DNA of 64,000 nucleotides from Psychrobacillus sp. OK028 (lineage in GTDB: Bacteria; Bacillota; Bacilli; Bacillales_A; Planococcaceae), in NCBI RefSeq assembly GCF_900103605.1, contig NZ_FNHY01000002.1:186001-250000 (forward strand), in the 5' to 3' direction. The notes beneath the pieces are model-generated. The model ran no database searches and was not told where the DNA came from. It was given only the letters and a program-made list of their open reading frames with translations. A program made the position numbers and the translations under genes. This document shows positions 8,959 to 17,057 of the stretch, in pieces; the first letter of the stretch is position 1, and each line of letters opens with the position of its first letter.

Positions 8959-9036
8959 GCCTCCGGCGGATGTTACAGATTTTAAATTGCGCAATCGCAA
9001 TTCAAAATCTGGACGCAATTATGCTGAGGCGTAATT
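8959..9036. repeat. Dispersed intergenic repeat, copy 2 (compact form)
   Basis: The element runs from GCCTCCGGCGGATGT to GAGGCGTAATT. Its centre is a long hairpin: 15-nt arms (8977-8991 and 8996-9010, one mismatch) around a CAAT loop. The ends match copy 1 at 3100-3243, including GGACGCAATTA. It lies between uvrC and the lysine riboswitch and contains no ORF. Confidence 0.75.
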
Positions 9037-9059
9037 TTATATTCACTATATTTACAGTG

Positions 9060-9297
9060 AAGATAGAGGTGCGATAAAACATCAGTACTCAGCAGGAGGA
9101 AGGAAAGTTCCGAGAATAGCTGAGGAAAGGGTTTTTCGCCGAAACATAGAATAGCTTTTCCTATTCTATTGTTGGTTCTGCATTTAAGAGATGTAGGATT
9201 GTCAGAATTTATATTCTGGAGGGCTATCTCTCATGGGCAGATTTTTTGGACCGTGTATGAGACGAATGCTTTCCACAATATGTGGAAAGCTTTTTTT
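9060..9297 (+). promoter_or_regulatory. Lysine riboswitch (L-box) controlling lysC
   Basis: The leader contains the conserved L-box blocks in order: AGATAGAGGTGCG (9061 on), AGTACTCAGCAGGAGGAA, GAAAGGGTTTTTCGCCGAA, GTTGGTTCTGCATTT and the closing GGCTATCTCTCATGGG. AGATAG at 9061-9066 pairs with CTATCT at 9224-9229 to close the aptamer. An intrinsic terminator follows at 9268. Lysine binding is expected to favour termination and so lower aspartokinase synthesis, as for B. subtilis lysC. Confidence 0.95.
9268..9297 (+). terminator. Regulatory terminator of the lysine riboswitch
   Basis: GCTTTCCACA and TGTGGAAAGC form a perfect 10-bp stem around ATA, followed by seven T. It is the expression platform of the L-box, 34 nt before lysC. 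Confidence 0.92.
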
Positions 9298-9330
9298 AAT
9301 CCTTACAGAGAAATTAGGGAGCGGATGTTC

Positions 9331-10560
9331 ATGACTAAAATTGTAATGAAGTTTGGCGGTACTTCTGTTGAATCAACAGAAAAAATTGCAAATGTTGCTA
9401 TTCGAATTAAAGATGAAAAGGAAAAAGGGAATGATGTAGTCGTTGTTGTATCGGCAATGGGTAAAACAACTGATGAATTGTCAAACCTAGCACACGGATT
9501 AGCCGAATCTCCATCAAAACGTGAAATGGACATGCTTTTGTCCAATGGTGAGCAAATTACGATGGCTTTACTTGCTATTAAGTTGAATGCATTAGGGATA
9601 GATGCCATTTCTCTAACAGGTGCTCAAGCAGGTTTGGTGACTGATGATGTGCATAGAAATGCAAAAATATTGAAGTTGGATCCATCTAAAATTGACGGTT
9701 TACTCGCTCAGAATAAAGTAGTAATTGTAGCAGGCTTCCAGGGGATATCCGAAAACGGTGAAATTACAACACTAGGCAGAGGTGGTTCTGATACAACAGC
9801 TGTAGCAATTGCTGCTTCCATCCAGGCAGAAACTTGCGATATTTACACCGATGTTGATGGTATATACACATCAGATCCACGCTACATTGAGAATGCTCGT
9901 AAACTAGAACAACTAGAATATGACGAAATGCTCGAACTTGCTAATTTAGGCGCAGGGGTATTACATCCGCGGGCAGTTGAATTTGCTAAAAACTATAAAG
10001 TTCCATTACGGGTACGTCCAAGCTATAAAAATGGAGAAGGAACGATTTTGAAGGAGGAAGTAGATGTGGAAAACAATTTAGTAGTTCGTGGGGTTGCATT
10101 TGAATCCGATATCGTTCGATTAACTATAGAATATGAGGTGCCATTTAATGGTTCACTAGCTTCTATTTTTACAACACTAGCCGCAAATCATATAAATGTG
10201 GATATCATAGTTCAGTCGATAGTAGATGGAGTAAAACCGGCAGTTTCATTTTCGATTAAGAAGGAGTCTTTGGCTGAAGCGATTACTGTTTTAGAAACAC
10301 ATAAACAAGAACTCGGCTTTACCTTCGCTGATTTTGAAGTAGGTCTTGCTAAGGTTTCTATAGTAGGTTCTGGAATGGTATCGAACCCAGGGGTAGCTGC
10401 TCAAATGTTTGACCGCTTAAGAACAGAAAATATTCCGGTGAAAATGGTAAGTACGTCTGAGATAAAAGTGTCCGTTGTAGTGCCGCAGCAGCATATGATT
10501 GAAGCAGCCAATGCCCTGCATGACGAATTCAATCTTTCATTAACTCATCAATCAGTTTAA
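9331..10560 (+). CDS. lysC: Lysine-sensitive aspartokinase (alpha subunit)
   Basis: A 409-residue aspartate kinase, the first step of the aspartate pathway to lysine, methionine and threonine. The N-terminal kinase domain shows KFGGTSV (residues 6-12), then TTLGRGGSDTTA and YTDVDGIYTSDPR; two ACT domains form the C-terminal regulatory part. The start ATG 9331 is chosen because TTAGGGAG lies about 9 nt upstream; the frame stays open back to 9169, but that part is the riboswitch. Control by the L-box points to the lysine-responsive isoenzyme (aspartokinase II type, 408 residues in B. subtilis). Confidence 0.95.
   Translation: MTKIVMKFGGTSVESTEKIANVAIRIKDEKEKGNDVVVVVSAMGKTTDELSNLAHGLAESPSKREMDMLLSNGEQITMALLAIKLNALGIDAISLTGAQAGLVTDDVHRNAKILKLDPSKIDGLLAQNKVVIVAGFQGISENGEITTLGRGGSDTTAVAIAASIQAETCDIYTDVDGIYTSDPRYIENARKLEQLEYDEMLELANLGAGVLHPRAVEFAKNYKVPLRVRPSYKNGEGTILKEEVDVENNLVVRGVAFESDIVRLTIEYEVPFNGSLASIFTTLAANHINVDIIVQSIVDGVKPAVSFSIKKESLAEAITVLETHKQELGFTFADFEVGLAKVSIVGSGMVSNPGVAAQMFDRLRTENIPVKMVSTSEIKVSVVVPQQHMIEAANALHDEFNLSLTHQSV
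10066..10560 (+). CDS. Aspartokinase beta subunit from an internal in-frame start
   Basis: Inside lysC, AAGGAGGA at 10051-10058 lies 7 nt before an in-frame GTG at 10066 (codon 246). Translation from it would give a 164-residue protein consisting of the two ACT domains. In B. subtilis aspartokinase II the beta subunit is known to come from an in-frame internal start of the same gene, so this site very likely does the same here. The strength of the ribosome site inside a coding region is the main evidence; no protein data are available. Confidence 0.75.
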   Translation: MENNLVVRGVAFESDIVRLTIEYEVPFNGSLASIFTTLAANHINVDIIVQSIVDGVKPAVSFSIKKESLAEAITVLETHKQELGFTFADFEVGLAKVSIVGSGMVSNPGVAAQMFDRLRTENIPVKMVSTSEIKVSVVVPQQHMIEAANALHDEFNLSLTHQSV

Positions 10561-10631
10561 ATTATAGCCCAGATTTTGGAAATTTTGCGAAGTATAAAGT
10601 TTTCAGGGCTACAGTTTTTTTCCTTTACTGT

Positions 10632-10667
10632 GGACTCTTTCCTGAAGCACGGCTCGAGTCCTTTTTT
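10632..10667 (+). terminator. Probable terminator after lysC
   Basis: GGACTC and GAGTCC form a 6-bp stem followed by TTTTTT. A weaker structure (TAGCCC with GGGCTA then T-rich) lies just before it at 10564-10620. Apart from these and the yslB terminator, I see nothing in the lysC-yslB gap. Confidence 0.5.
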
Positions 10668-10833
10668 GGATAATTCAACTCGGCATGTAACCAATACATT
10701 TTGCTCTATATTAAAGTGAAGTACTACACATTTTTTTGAATATAGCAGAAAGAGTCAGCCAGGAGTAGAAATCAAAGCGGTATTCTTTTGTCTAATTATC
10801 AAGAGCCCGGTATCTGGGTTTATTATAAATAAT

Positions 10834-10888
10834 TTCTTTTAAAAAAGGGAATAGGAAAAGTCAGCGACTGACTATCCTATTACCCTTT
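10834..10888 (-). terminator. Terminator of yslB (reads leftward)
   Basis: AGGGAATAGGA and TCCTATTACCCT pair with one bulge, with a further AGTCAG/CTGACT inner stem; on the minus strand it is followed by a T run. It overlaps the last bases of yslB. Confidence 0.75.
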
Positions 10889-11320
10889 TGTTTTAGAATC
10901 CCATTTTATTTGTAAGGAGACGATGCCATTCTTTTTAACTTCTTCATCGAAACATTCAGTCAAAAAACCGGTTAGCTTCTGCTGCTGTTCAGCTAAAAAA
11001 CCTGCTTCCAATCGATGACTTCTACTTTGTCCACTCTGAGGTAGATTATATGTACTTAGTGTATAAAAAGCTGAATCTTTTGTCGTTTTTTCTAAATGTA
11101 ATGTACCCCATCCGGCTTCATTGAAAAACGTAACGGCTTCTTCCATCGAATAGAGGGGGAATTTACGAGCTAAATCTTTTCCAGCCCAATATAAAATATC
11201 TTTTTCATGTTTTCCGAGAATAGAAGTAAGCACGTGATCTCTTATTATCTCATATCCAAAGGAAGTTACATGTGAATGTTTCTTCTCATCCAAGTAGCAA
11301 CCCTTCTTTCCAAAAATCAT
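10880..11320 (-). CDS. yslB: YslB-like DUF2507 protein
   Basis: A protein of 146 residues or fewer, of the DUF2507 (YslB) family, a V4R-like alpha/beta fold of unknown function. It has the family pattern FGYEIIRDHVLTSILGKHEKDILYWAGKDLARKF near the N-terminus and a conserved AGWGTL. The ATG at 11320 has a weak ribosome site; an in-frame TTG at 11293, giving MDEKKHSH, follows AGAAGGG by about 7 nt and may be the real start. It lies between lysC and sdhC as in B. subtilis, and is convergent with lysC. Confidence 0.85.
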   Translation of the reverse strand: MIFGKKGCYLDEKKHSHVTSFGYEIIRDHVLTSILGKHEKDILYWAGKDLARKFPLYSMEEAVTFFNEAGWGTLHLEKTTKDSAFYTLSTYNLPQSGQSRSHRLEAGFLAEQQQKLTGFLTECFDEEVKKNGIVSLQIKWDSKTKG

Positions 11321-11576
11321 TATTGCCTATTTATTTTATCATAAATTAATAGCAATTGGGACCCGATAGATTGTGATTTAATAATCAAACTATTATCTAA
11401 CAAAGGTAGAAGTATCCATATGGAAAATCAGAAAGATGCCTTGACGCTCTAAAATGATGAGAGTACAATGGATATGTCATAAATACGTAACTTGATGATG
11501 TGAAAGTTTTGAGAACAAATGATTTTTTACAATAGTTTTCATTGCTTTTGCTCGGAAATTTGAGGGGGTAATTGTT

Positions 11577-12188
11577 TTGTCGAAAGAACGCGAATTTTAT
11601 TGGCGTCGACTGCATTCCTTACTAGGTATTATTCCTGTAGGTCTGTTTTTAACGCAGCATTTAGTAGTAAACCATTTTGCTACAAGAGGAGAAGAGGCAT
11701 TCAATAATGCATCTCACTTCATGGAGAGTCTACCATTTCGCTATATGTTAGAAATCTTCGTAATTTTTCTTCCATTAATGTTCCATGCATTTTACGGACT
11801 TTACATTGCATTTACTGCAAAGCATAATCCGCAAAGATTTGGTACGTTAAGAAATTATTTGTTTATTTTACAACGTTTCACTGGTATTTTCCTAGTAGTA
11901 TTTATCGTTTGGCATGTATTTGAAACTCGTTTCCAAGCAGCAATCGGAGCAAAAGAAGTTAATTTTAATATGATGGCAGAAATTTTATCTAACCCATGGA
12001 TGTTAGGTTTTTATATCGTAGGGGTTATTTCAGCGACATTCCATTTAGCTAATGGCATTTGGTCATTCTTAGTTAGCTGGGGGATCACTCAATCTGCAAG
12101 ATCTCAACAAATTGCAACTTATGTAACATTAGTAATCTTCTTAGCGTTATCTGTAGTTGGCGTACAAGCTCTTCTAGCATTTGTTTAA
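11577..12188 (+). CDS. sdhC: Succinate dehydrogenase cytochrome b558 subunit
   Basis: A 203-residue membrane anchor of the Bacillus-type (class B) succinate:menaquinone reductase. About five transmembrane helices are visible, with histidines in or next to them (TQHLVVNHF, FHAFYGLY, VWHVFE, FHLANG) that are the expected ligands of the two b hemes. The start is TTG 11577 after TGAGGGGG. First gene of sdhCAB. Confidence 0.97.
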   Translation: MSKEREFYWRRLHSLLGIIPVGLFLTQHLVVNHFATRGEEAFNNASHFMESLPFRYMLEIFVIFLPLMFHAFYGLYIAFTAKHNPQRFGTLRNYLFILQRFTGIFLVVFIVWHVFETRFQAAIGAKEVNFNMMAEILSNPWMLGFYIVGVISATFHLANGIWSFLVSWGITQSARSQQIATYVTLVIFLALSVVGVQALLAFV

Positions 12189-12236
12189 GAAACTTACAGA
12201 CGTTCAACTACTATTATATTGAGGAGTGAGAATAGC

Positions 12237-13994
12237 ATGGCAAAAAGTAAACTGATTGTTGTCGGCGGTGGATTAGCTGGCTTAATGGCAACAATGAAAG
12301 CTGCCGAGGATGGCACGCATGTAGATCTATTTTCGATAGTTCCCGTAAAACGTTCACACTCTGTTTGTGCACAAGGTGGTATTAACGGAGCAGTAAATAC
12401 AAAAGGTGAAGGAGACTCTCCTGCAGTACATTTAGATGATACTGTATATGGTGGAGACTTCCTTGCTAATCAAAAACCAGTAAAAGCAATGGCAGATGCT
12501 GCCCCTGGTATTATTAGTCTATTTGACCGTATGGGTGTTATGTTCAACCGTACACCAGAAGGATTATTAGATTTCCGTCGTTTCGGTGGAACATTAATGC
12601 ATCGTACAGCATTCGCTGGAGCTACAACTGGTCAACAACTTTTATACGCACTGGACGAGCAAGTTCGTCGTTTTGAAGTAGACGGTTTAGTTACAAAATT
12701 CGAAGGATGGGAATTCCTTGGAATAATTAAAGATAATGAAGGCGTATGTCGCGGTATTAAAGCGCAAAACCTTCAAACAATGGAAATTCGTGCATTCCGC
12801 GGAGATGCTGTTATTATGGCTACTGGTGGCCCTGGTATTATTTTCGGGAAAACTACAAACTCTATTATTAACACTGGTTCTGCTGCATCTATCGTATATC
12901 AACAAGGGGCTTATTATGCAAATGGAGAATTTATTCAAATTCATCCAACTGCAATCCCAGGTGATGATAAACTACGCTTAATGTCAGAATCTGCTCGTGG
13001 TGAAGGTGGTCGTATTTGGACTTACAAAGACGGCAAGCCTTGGTACTTCCTAGAAGAAAAATATCCTGCATACGGTAACTTAGTTCCGCGTGACATTGCT
13101 ACACGTGAAATCTTTGATGTATGTGTAAATCAAAAGCTTGGTATTAACGGAGAAAACATGGTTTATCTAGATCTTTCACATAAAGATCCACATGAACTTG
13201 ATGTTAAACTTGGTGGTATCATTGAAATTTACGAGAAATTCACTGGTGATGATCCTCGTAAAGTACCGATGAAAATATTCCCAGCAGTACATTATTCAAT
13301 GGGTGGACTGTGGGTAGATGATGATCAAATGACTAACATCCCTGGATTATTTGCTGCAGGTGAGTGTGACTATTCTCAACATGGTGCAAACCGTTTAGGT
13401 GCAAACTCATTGCTTTCTGCTGTATTCGGTGGAAGTGTTGCAGGTCCAAATGCAGTTAAATACATGAGTCATCTTAAAACACATGCAATTGATATGGATG
13501 AATCCATCTTTGAAAATGAAGTTAAACTTGAACAAGAGAAATGGGATAAAACTATTTCTATGAAAGGTACGGAAAATGCGTACTTGCTTCATAAAGAACT
13601 AGGTGAGTGGATGACGGATAACGTAACTGTTGTTCGTTACAACGACAAACTAGAAGCAACTGATAAGAAAATCCTTGAACTACTAGAACGTTTTGAAAAT
13701 ATTAATATGGATGATACACAACAATGGTCTAACCAAGGTGCATCATTTACGCGTCAGCTTAAAAATATGTTATATTTAGCACGCGTTATTACATTAGGTG
13801 CGCTTAATCGTAATGAAAGCCGTGGAGCGCATTACAAACCTGATTTCCCAGAACGTAATGATGAAGAGTTCTTGAAAACAACTATGGCGAAATTTGATCC
13901 AGCTACTGGTGCTCCAGTTTTCCATTATGAAGAAGTAGACGTATCTCTTATTGCACCTCGTAAACGCGATTATTCTGCGAAAGGGGACAATTAA
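12237..13994 (+). CDS. sdhA: Succinate dehydrogenase flavoprotein subunit
   Basis: A 585-residue catalytic subunit oxidising succinate to fumarate in the citric-acid cycle. FAD-binding GGGLAGLMA near the N-terminus; His41 in KRSHSVCAQGGING is the covalent FAD attachment site; ESARGEGGR and QIHPTAIPG lie in the active-site domain; NRLGANSLL follows in the FAD domain. ATG 12237 follows GAGGAGTGAG; an in-frame codon at 12219 lies before the ribosome site and is rejected. The gap to sdhB is 2 nt. Confidence 0.98.
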   Translation: MAKSKLIVVGGGLAGLMATMKAAEDGTHVDLFSIVPVKRSHSVCAQGGINGAVNTKGEGDSPAVHLDDTVYGGDFLANQKPVKAMADAAPGIISLFDRMGVMFNRTPEGLLDFRRFGGTLMHRTAFAGATTGQQLLYALDEQVRRFEVDGLVTKFEGWEFLGIIKDNEGVCRGIKAQNLQTMEIRAFRGDAVIMATGGPGIIFGKTTNSIINTGSAASIVYQQGAYYANGEFIQIHPTAIPGDDKLRLMSESARGEGGRIWTYKDGKPWYFLEEKYPAYGNLVPRDIATREIFDVCVNQKLGINGENMVYLDLSHKDPHELDVKLGGIIEIYEKFTGDDPRKVPMKIFPAVHYSMGGLWVDDDQMTNIPGLFAAGECDYSQHGANRLGANSLLSAVFGGSVAGPNAVKYMSHLKTHAIDMDESIFENEVKLEQEKWDKTISMKGTENAYLLHKELGEWMTDNVTVVRYNDKLEATDKKILELLERFENINMDDTQQWSNQGASFTRQLKNMLYLARVITLGALNRNESRGAHYKPDFPERNDEEFLKTTMAKFDPATGAPVFHYEEVDVSLIAPRKRDYSAKGDN

Positions 13995-13996
13995 TA

Positions 13997-14773
13997 ATGG
14001 TAACAGCAACGGAAACAAAAAAAGTAAAATTTGAAATTTTACGTCAAGATACACCTGAATCTACACCATATTGGGAAAAATTCGAAGTAAATTATCGTCC
14101 AAATATGAACGTTATTTCTGCCCTGATGGAAATTCGTCAAAATCCAGTAAATGTAGATGGAAAATCTACAACTCCTGTAACTTGGGATATGAACTGTTTA
14201 GAAGAAGTTTGTGGAGCATGTTCAATGGTGATCAATGGTCGTCCGCGTCAATCTTGTTCAGCTTTAATTGATCAATTGACACAGCCGATTCAATTGGCTC
14301 CTATGAAAACATTCCCGGTTGTACGTGACCTTCAAGTAGACCGTACACGCATGTTTGATTCGTTGAAGAAAGTAAAAGCATGGGTTCCTATCGATGGTTC
14401 ATACGATCTAGGTGAAGGACCTCGCATGCCAGAGCGCAAACGTCAATGGGCATATGAATTGTCTAAATGTATGACTTGTGGTGTATGTCTGGAAGCTTGT
14501 CCAAACGTAAACAGTGGTTCTAACTTTATGGGGCCAGCACCACTTTCACAAGTACGTTTATTTAACGCACATCCAACAGGTTCTATGAACAAGGATGAAC
14601 GCTTAAATACAATCATGGGAGACGGTGGTCTTGCTAATTGTGGTAACGCACAAAACTGTGTTGTTGCTTGTCCTAAAGGAATTCCACTTACAACTTCGAT
14701 CGCTGCATTGAACCGTGATACTACTGTTCAAATGTTCAAAGACTTCTTCGGAAGCGACCATATGGTTGATTAA
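13997..14773 (+). CDS. sdhB: Succinate dehydrogenase iron-sulfur subunit
   Basis: A 258-residue subunit with the [2Fe-2S] cysteines in MNCLEEVCGACSM and RPRQSC, and the [4Fe-4S]/[3Fe-4S] ligands in CMTCGVCLEACP and NCGNAQNCVVACPKG. It passes electrons from SdhA to the heme anchor SdhC. It starts 2 nt after sdhA, on AAAGGGG inside the sdhA end, and is followed by a terminator at 14782. Confidence 0.98.
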   Translation: MVTATETKKVKFEILRQDTPESTPYWEKFEVNYRPNMNVISALMEIRQNPVNVDGKSTTPVTWDMNCLEEVCGACSMVINGRPRQSCSALIDQLTQPIQLAPMKTFPVVRDLQVDRTRMFDSLKKVKAWVPIDGSYDLGEGPRMPERKRQWAYELSKCMTCGVCLEACPNVNSGSNFMGPAPLSQVRLFNAHPTGSMNKDERLNTIMGDGGLANCGNAQNCVVACPKGIPLTTSIAALNRDTTVQMFKDFFGSDHMVD

Positions 14774-14781
14774 TTGATGAT

Positions 14782-14822
14782 AAAAATCTGTGTAGAATAT
14801 TACTATTCTATGCAGATTTTTT
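14782..14822 (+). terminator. Terminator of the sdhCAB operon
   Basis: AAAATCTGTGTAGAATA pairs with TATTCTATGCAGATTTT around a short loop, followed by T-rich sequence. Confidence 0.85.
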
Positions 14823-14838
14823 CTTTCTCTGTTACAAT

Positions 14839-14858
14839 AAATGAATATCTATTCATTT
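14839..14858. promoter_or_regulatory. Operator-like palindrome ahead of ysmA
   Basis: AAATGAATATCTATTCATTT is a near-perfect palindrome lying directly before the ribosome site AGGAGG of ysmA and just after a TACAAT -10-like hexamer (14833). The half-site TGAAT is shared with the FadR box at 3032, but the spacing is shorter. Its binding protein is unknown. Confidence 0.45.
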
Positions 14859-14875
14859 TAGGAGGAGTTCAATTT

Positions 14876-15328
14876 ATGAAAGCTAATTACATAGAAGATA
14901 TTGCTTTATGGGAGCGGGAATTCCATTTTTATTCAGAGGTAAGTGTACGTTTTTCAGAAACGGATATGTATGGACATTTGAATAATACAGTTACATTTGC
15001 GTATTTTGAGTATGCGCGAATAGAATACTTCAAGCATATTCAGCTTATGAATGACTGGTTAAATCCAAAGGGAGAAAAAATTCCAGTAGTAGCTGATTTA
15101 CAGTGTGATTACGTAAAACAAGTGTTTTTTGATGAGAAGCTCCGCATCTATGTGAAAGCAAATACTGTTGGCTCTTCCTCTGTAGATATCCACTACATGG
15201 CGAAGAATGAAAAAGGTGAAATCGTCTTTACAGGTCGGGGATCTATCGTTCAAATTGACAAGAAAACTGGTCGAGCTGCAAAATGGTCTGAGGAAGAACG
15301 AGAAGTTTTTCAAAAGAGTATTAACTAG
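14876..15328 (+). CDS. ysmA: Acyl-CoA thioesterase, hot-dog fold (YsmA)
   Basis: A 150-residue protein of the 4-hydroxybenzoyl-CoA thioesterase (hot-dog) family: VSVRFSETDMYGHLNNTVTFAYFEYARIEYF (residues about 22-52) contains the catalytic-type aspartate/histidine region. ATG 14876 follows AGGAGG; the ORF reaches back to 14774, but that part holds the sdhB terminator. It sits between sdhB and gerE as in B. subtilis. The acyl substrate cannot be read from sequence. Confidence 0.85.
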   Translation: MKANYIEDIALWEREFHFYSEVSVRFSETDMYGHLNNTVTFAYFEYARIEYFKHIQLMNDWLNPKGEKIPVVADLQCDYVKQVFFDEKLRIYVKANTVGSSSVDIHYMAKNEKGEIVFTGRGSIVQIDKKTGRAAKWSEEEREVFQKSIN

Positions 15329-15333
15329 CCGTC

Positions 15334-15360
15334 ACCTACCATCCCTACGCTACATACGTT
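15334..15360 (+). promoter_or_regulatory. Possible sigma-K promoter of gerE
   Basis: AC (15334) and CATACGTT (15353-15360) are separated by 17 nt, fitting the sigma-K pattern AC-N16/17-CATANNNT; gerE is sigma-K-dependent in B. subtilis. Short motifs, so only moderate weight. Confidence 0.4.
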
Positions 15361-15383
15361 AGTAGGAGAGTGGATAGGGGGCT

Positions 15384-15614
15384 ATGGCATTGTACGACAA
15401 TAATCAGCATCGTTCGATTTTGACAAGTAGAGAACGTCAAATTTTTCAATTATTAGTAGAAGATAATTCTACGAAAGATATTTCAGCTTTGTTATCGATA
15501 AGTGAGAAAACAGTTAGGAACCATATTTCCAATACAATACAAAAACTTGGAGTTTCAGGTAGGTCACAAGCGATTGTGGAATTATTACGATTAGGTGAAC
15601 TATCACTGAATTGA
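15384..15614 (+). CDS. gerE: Spore-formation transcription factor GerE
   Basis: A 76-residue stand-alone LuxR-type helix-turn-helix protein: LTSRERQIFQLLVEDNSTKDISALLSISEKTVRNHISNTIQKLGV is the classic four-helix domain. GerE acts late in the mother cell, activating and repressing sigma-K genes for coat assembly. Length (74 in B. subtilis) and the sdhB-ysmA-gerE-ysmB-racE order support the assignment. ATG 15384 follows GGATAGGGGG. It is direct evidence of a spore former. Confidence 0.95.
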   Translation: MALYDNNQHRSILTSRERQIFQLLVEDNSTKDISALLSISEKTVRNHISNTIQKLGVSGRSQAIVELLRLGELSLN

Positions 15615-15691
15615 TATGAATCCTTGCCATTTTCCTCATAACACGTCACAATAATAGAAAGAGGTTATTGTTTTGAGGAGTGAAGGAATAG

Positions 15692-16147
15692 ATGGCAGAG
15701 GATACAAATAAGACAATATTAGATCAAGATCAAGTTGCTTTTTTAGAAAAAGAGCTTCGACATATATCTGGAATCATTAAACAAAAGGGTAGACAGATTT
15801 TAAGTGCCTATACTATTACGCCACCGCAGTTTGTAGCACTTCAATGGTTACTAGAGCTTGGTGATATGACTATCGGTGATTTATCCAATAAAATGTATTT
15901 AGCTTTTAGTACAACGACGGACTTAATTGATCGTATGGAAAAAAGCAAACTTGTAAAGCGTATTAGAGATGAACAAGATCGCCGCGTTGTTCGTATACAT
16001 TTGTTAGAAGAGGGCGCACGAATTATAGAAGAAGTTATCGATAAACGACAACAGTATTTGGAGGATGTACTTCAACAATTCGATCAAGCTGAAGTTACAA
16101 ATTTATCAATATTATTAGAAAAACTACATCAAGAGATGAAGAACTGA
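15692..16147 (+). CDS. ysmB: MarR-family regulator (YsmB)
   Basis: A 151-residue winged-helix regulator: MTIGDLSNKMYLAFSTTTDLIDRMEKSKLVKRIRDEQDRRVVRIHLLEEG covers the recognition helix and wing of the MarR family. Its position between gerE and racE is that of B. subtilis ysmB. Target genes and ligand are unknown. It lies 9 nt before racE and is likely cotranscribed with it. Confidence 0.88.
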   Translation: MAEDTNKTILDQDQVAFLEKELRHISGIIKQKGRQILSAYTITPPQFVALQWLLELGDMTIGDLSNKMYLAFSTTTDLIDRMEKSKLVKRIRDEQDRRVVRIHLLEEGARIIEEVIDKRQQYLEDVLQQFDQAEVTNLSILLEKLHQEMKN

Positions 16148-16156
16148 GGAATAGAC

Positions 16157-16954
16157 GTGAAAGCCCCAATTGGTGTTATAGACTCTGGAGTTGGTGGGTT
16201 AACAGTTGCGAAAGAAATTATGCAATTACTACCGAATGAAAAAATAATATATATTGGCGATACTGCCAGATGCCCGTATGGTCCTAGAACAAGCGAAGAG
16301 GTACGAAAGTTTACATGGCAATTGGCTAATGCATTAGCAAAAATGAATATAAAAATGCTAGTAATTGCGTGCAATACTGCAACTGCAGTCGCACTTAACT
16401 CTTTAAGTAAAAAGATGCCTTTTCCTGTAATAGGGGTAATTTTCCCCGGTGCTAGGGCAGCTATTAAAGCATCAAAAAGTAATGAAATCGTAGTGCTAGG
16501 TACAAGCGGTACTATAAAAAGTGGTGCGTATGAGGAAGCCATTGCTTCCTTAAATACGTCTAGTAAAGTAATTCCACTGGCATGCCCAACCTTTGTACCA
16601 CTTGTAGAAAGTAATGAATACGAAGGTGAATTTGCTCGAAATATGGTATTAGAAACATTAACTCCATTGAAGAAAGAGAAATTCGATACCGTTATTTTAG
16701 GTTGTACACATTACCCTCTTTTACAAAAGCATATTGAAGAGGCAGTAGGGAATGATGTAAAAGTACTTTCGTCTGCCGAAGAAACTGCTCACGATGTCAA
16801 AGAGTATTTAAATTATCATGAACTTAATAATCCTAATAAACAAATTGAAAAACCTATATTTTATACAACAGGATCTGTGCCAATATTTAAAACGATTGTT
16901 GAAAAGTGGTTGGAAATACCGAATGCAGATATTCGAACAATTTCATTTAAATGA
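16157..16954 (+). CDS. racE: Glutamate racemase
   Basis: A 265-residue cofactor-independent racemase supplying D-glutamate for peptidoglycan. The two catalytic cysteines are visible in VIACNTATAV (Cys72) and LGCTHYPLL (Cys183), with DSGVGG at the N-terminus. The start is GTG 16157 after TGAGGAATAG. A terminator follows. In B. subtilis gerM and rph come next; here rdgB follows directly. Confidence 0.96.
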   Translation: MKAPIGVIDSGVGGLTVAKEIMQLLPNEKIIYIGDTARCPYGPRTSEEVRKFTWQLANALAKMNIKMLVIACNTATAVALNSLSKKMPFPVIGVIFPGARAAIKASKSNEIVVLGTSGTIKSGAYEEAIASLNTSSKVIPLACPTFVPLVESNEYEGEFARNMVLETLTPLKKEKFDTVILGCTHYPLLQKHIEEAVGNDVKVLSSAEETAHDVKEYLNYHELNNPNKQIEKPIFYTTGSVPIFKTIVEKWLEIPNADIRTISFK

Positions 16955-16998
16955 CCCTGTTAGCTTGAGAATCCTCGATTAGCGGGGTCTTCTTTTTA
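16953..16998 (+). terminator. Terminator after racE
   Basis: GACCCTGTTAGCTTGAG pairs with CTCGATTAGCGGGGTC with G-U pairs, followed by TTCTTTTT. Confidence 0.75.
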
Positions 16999-17057
16999 TG
17001 GTTACGTATTAAAAGACTAAGAAATTTCTAAAATTCAACAGAAGGATGCGATTTTAC

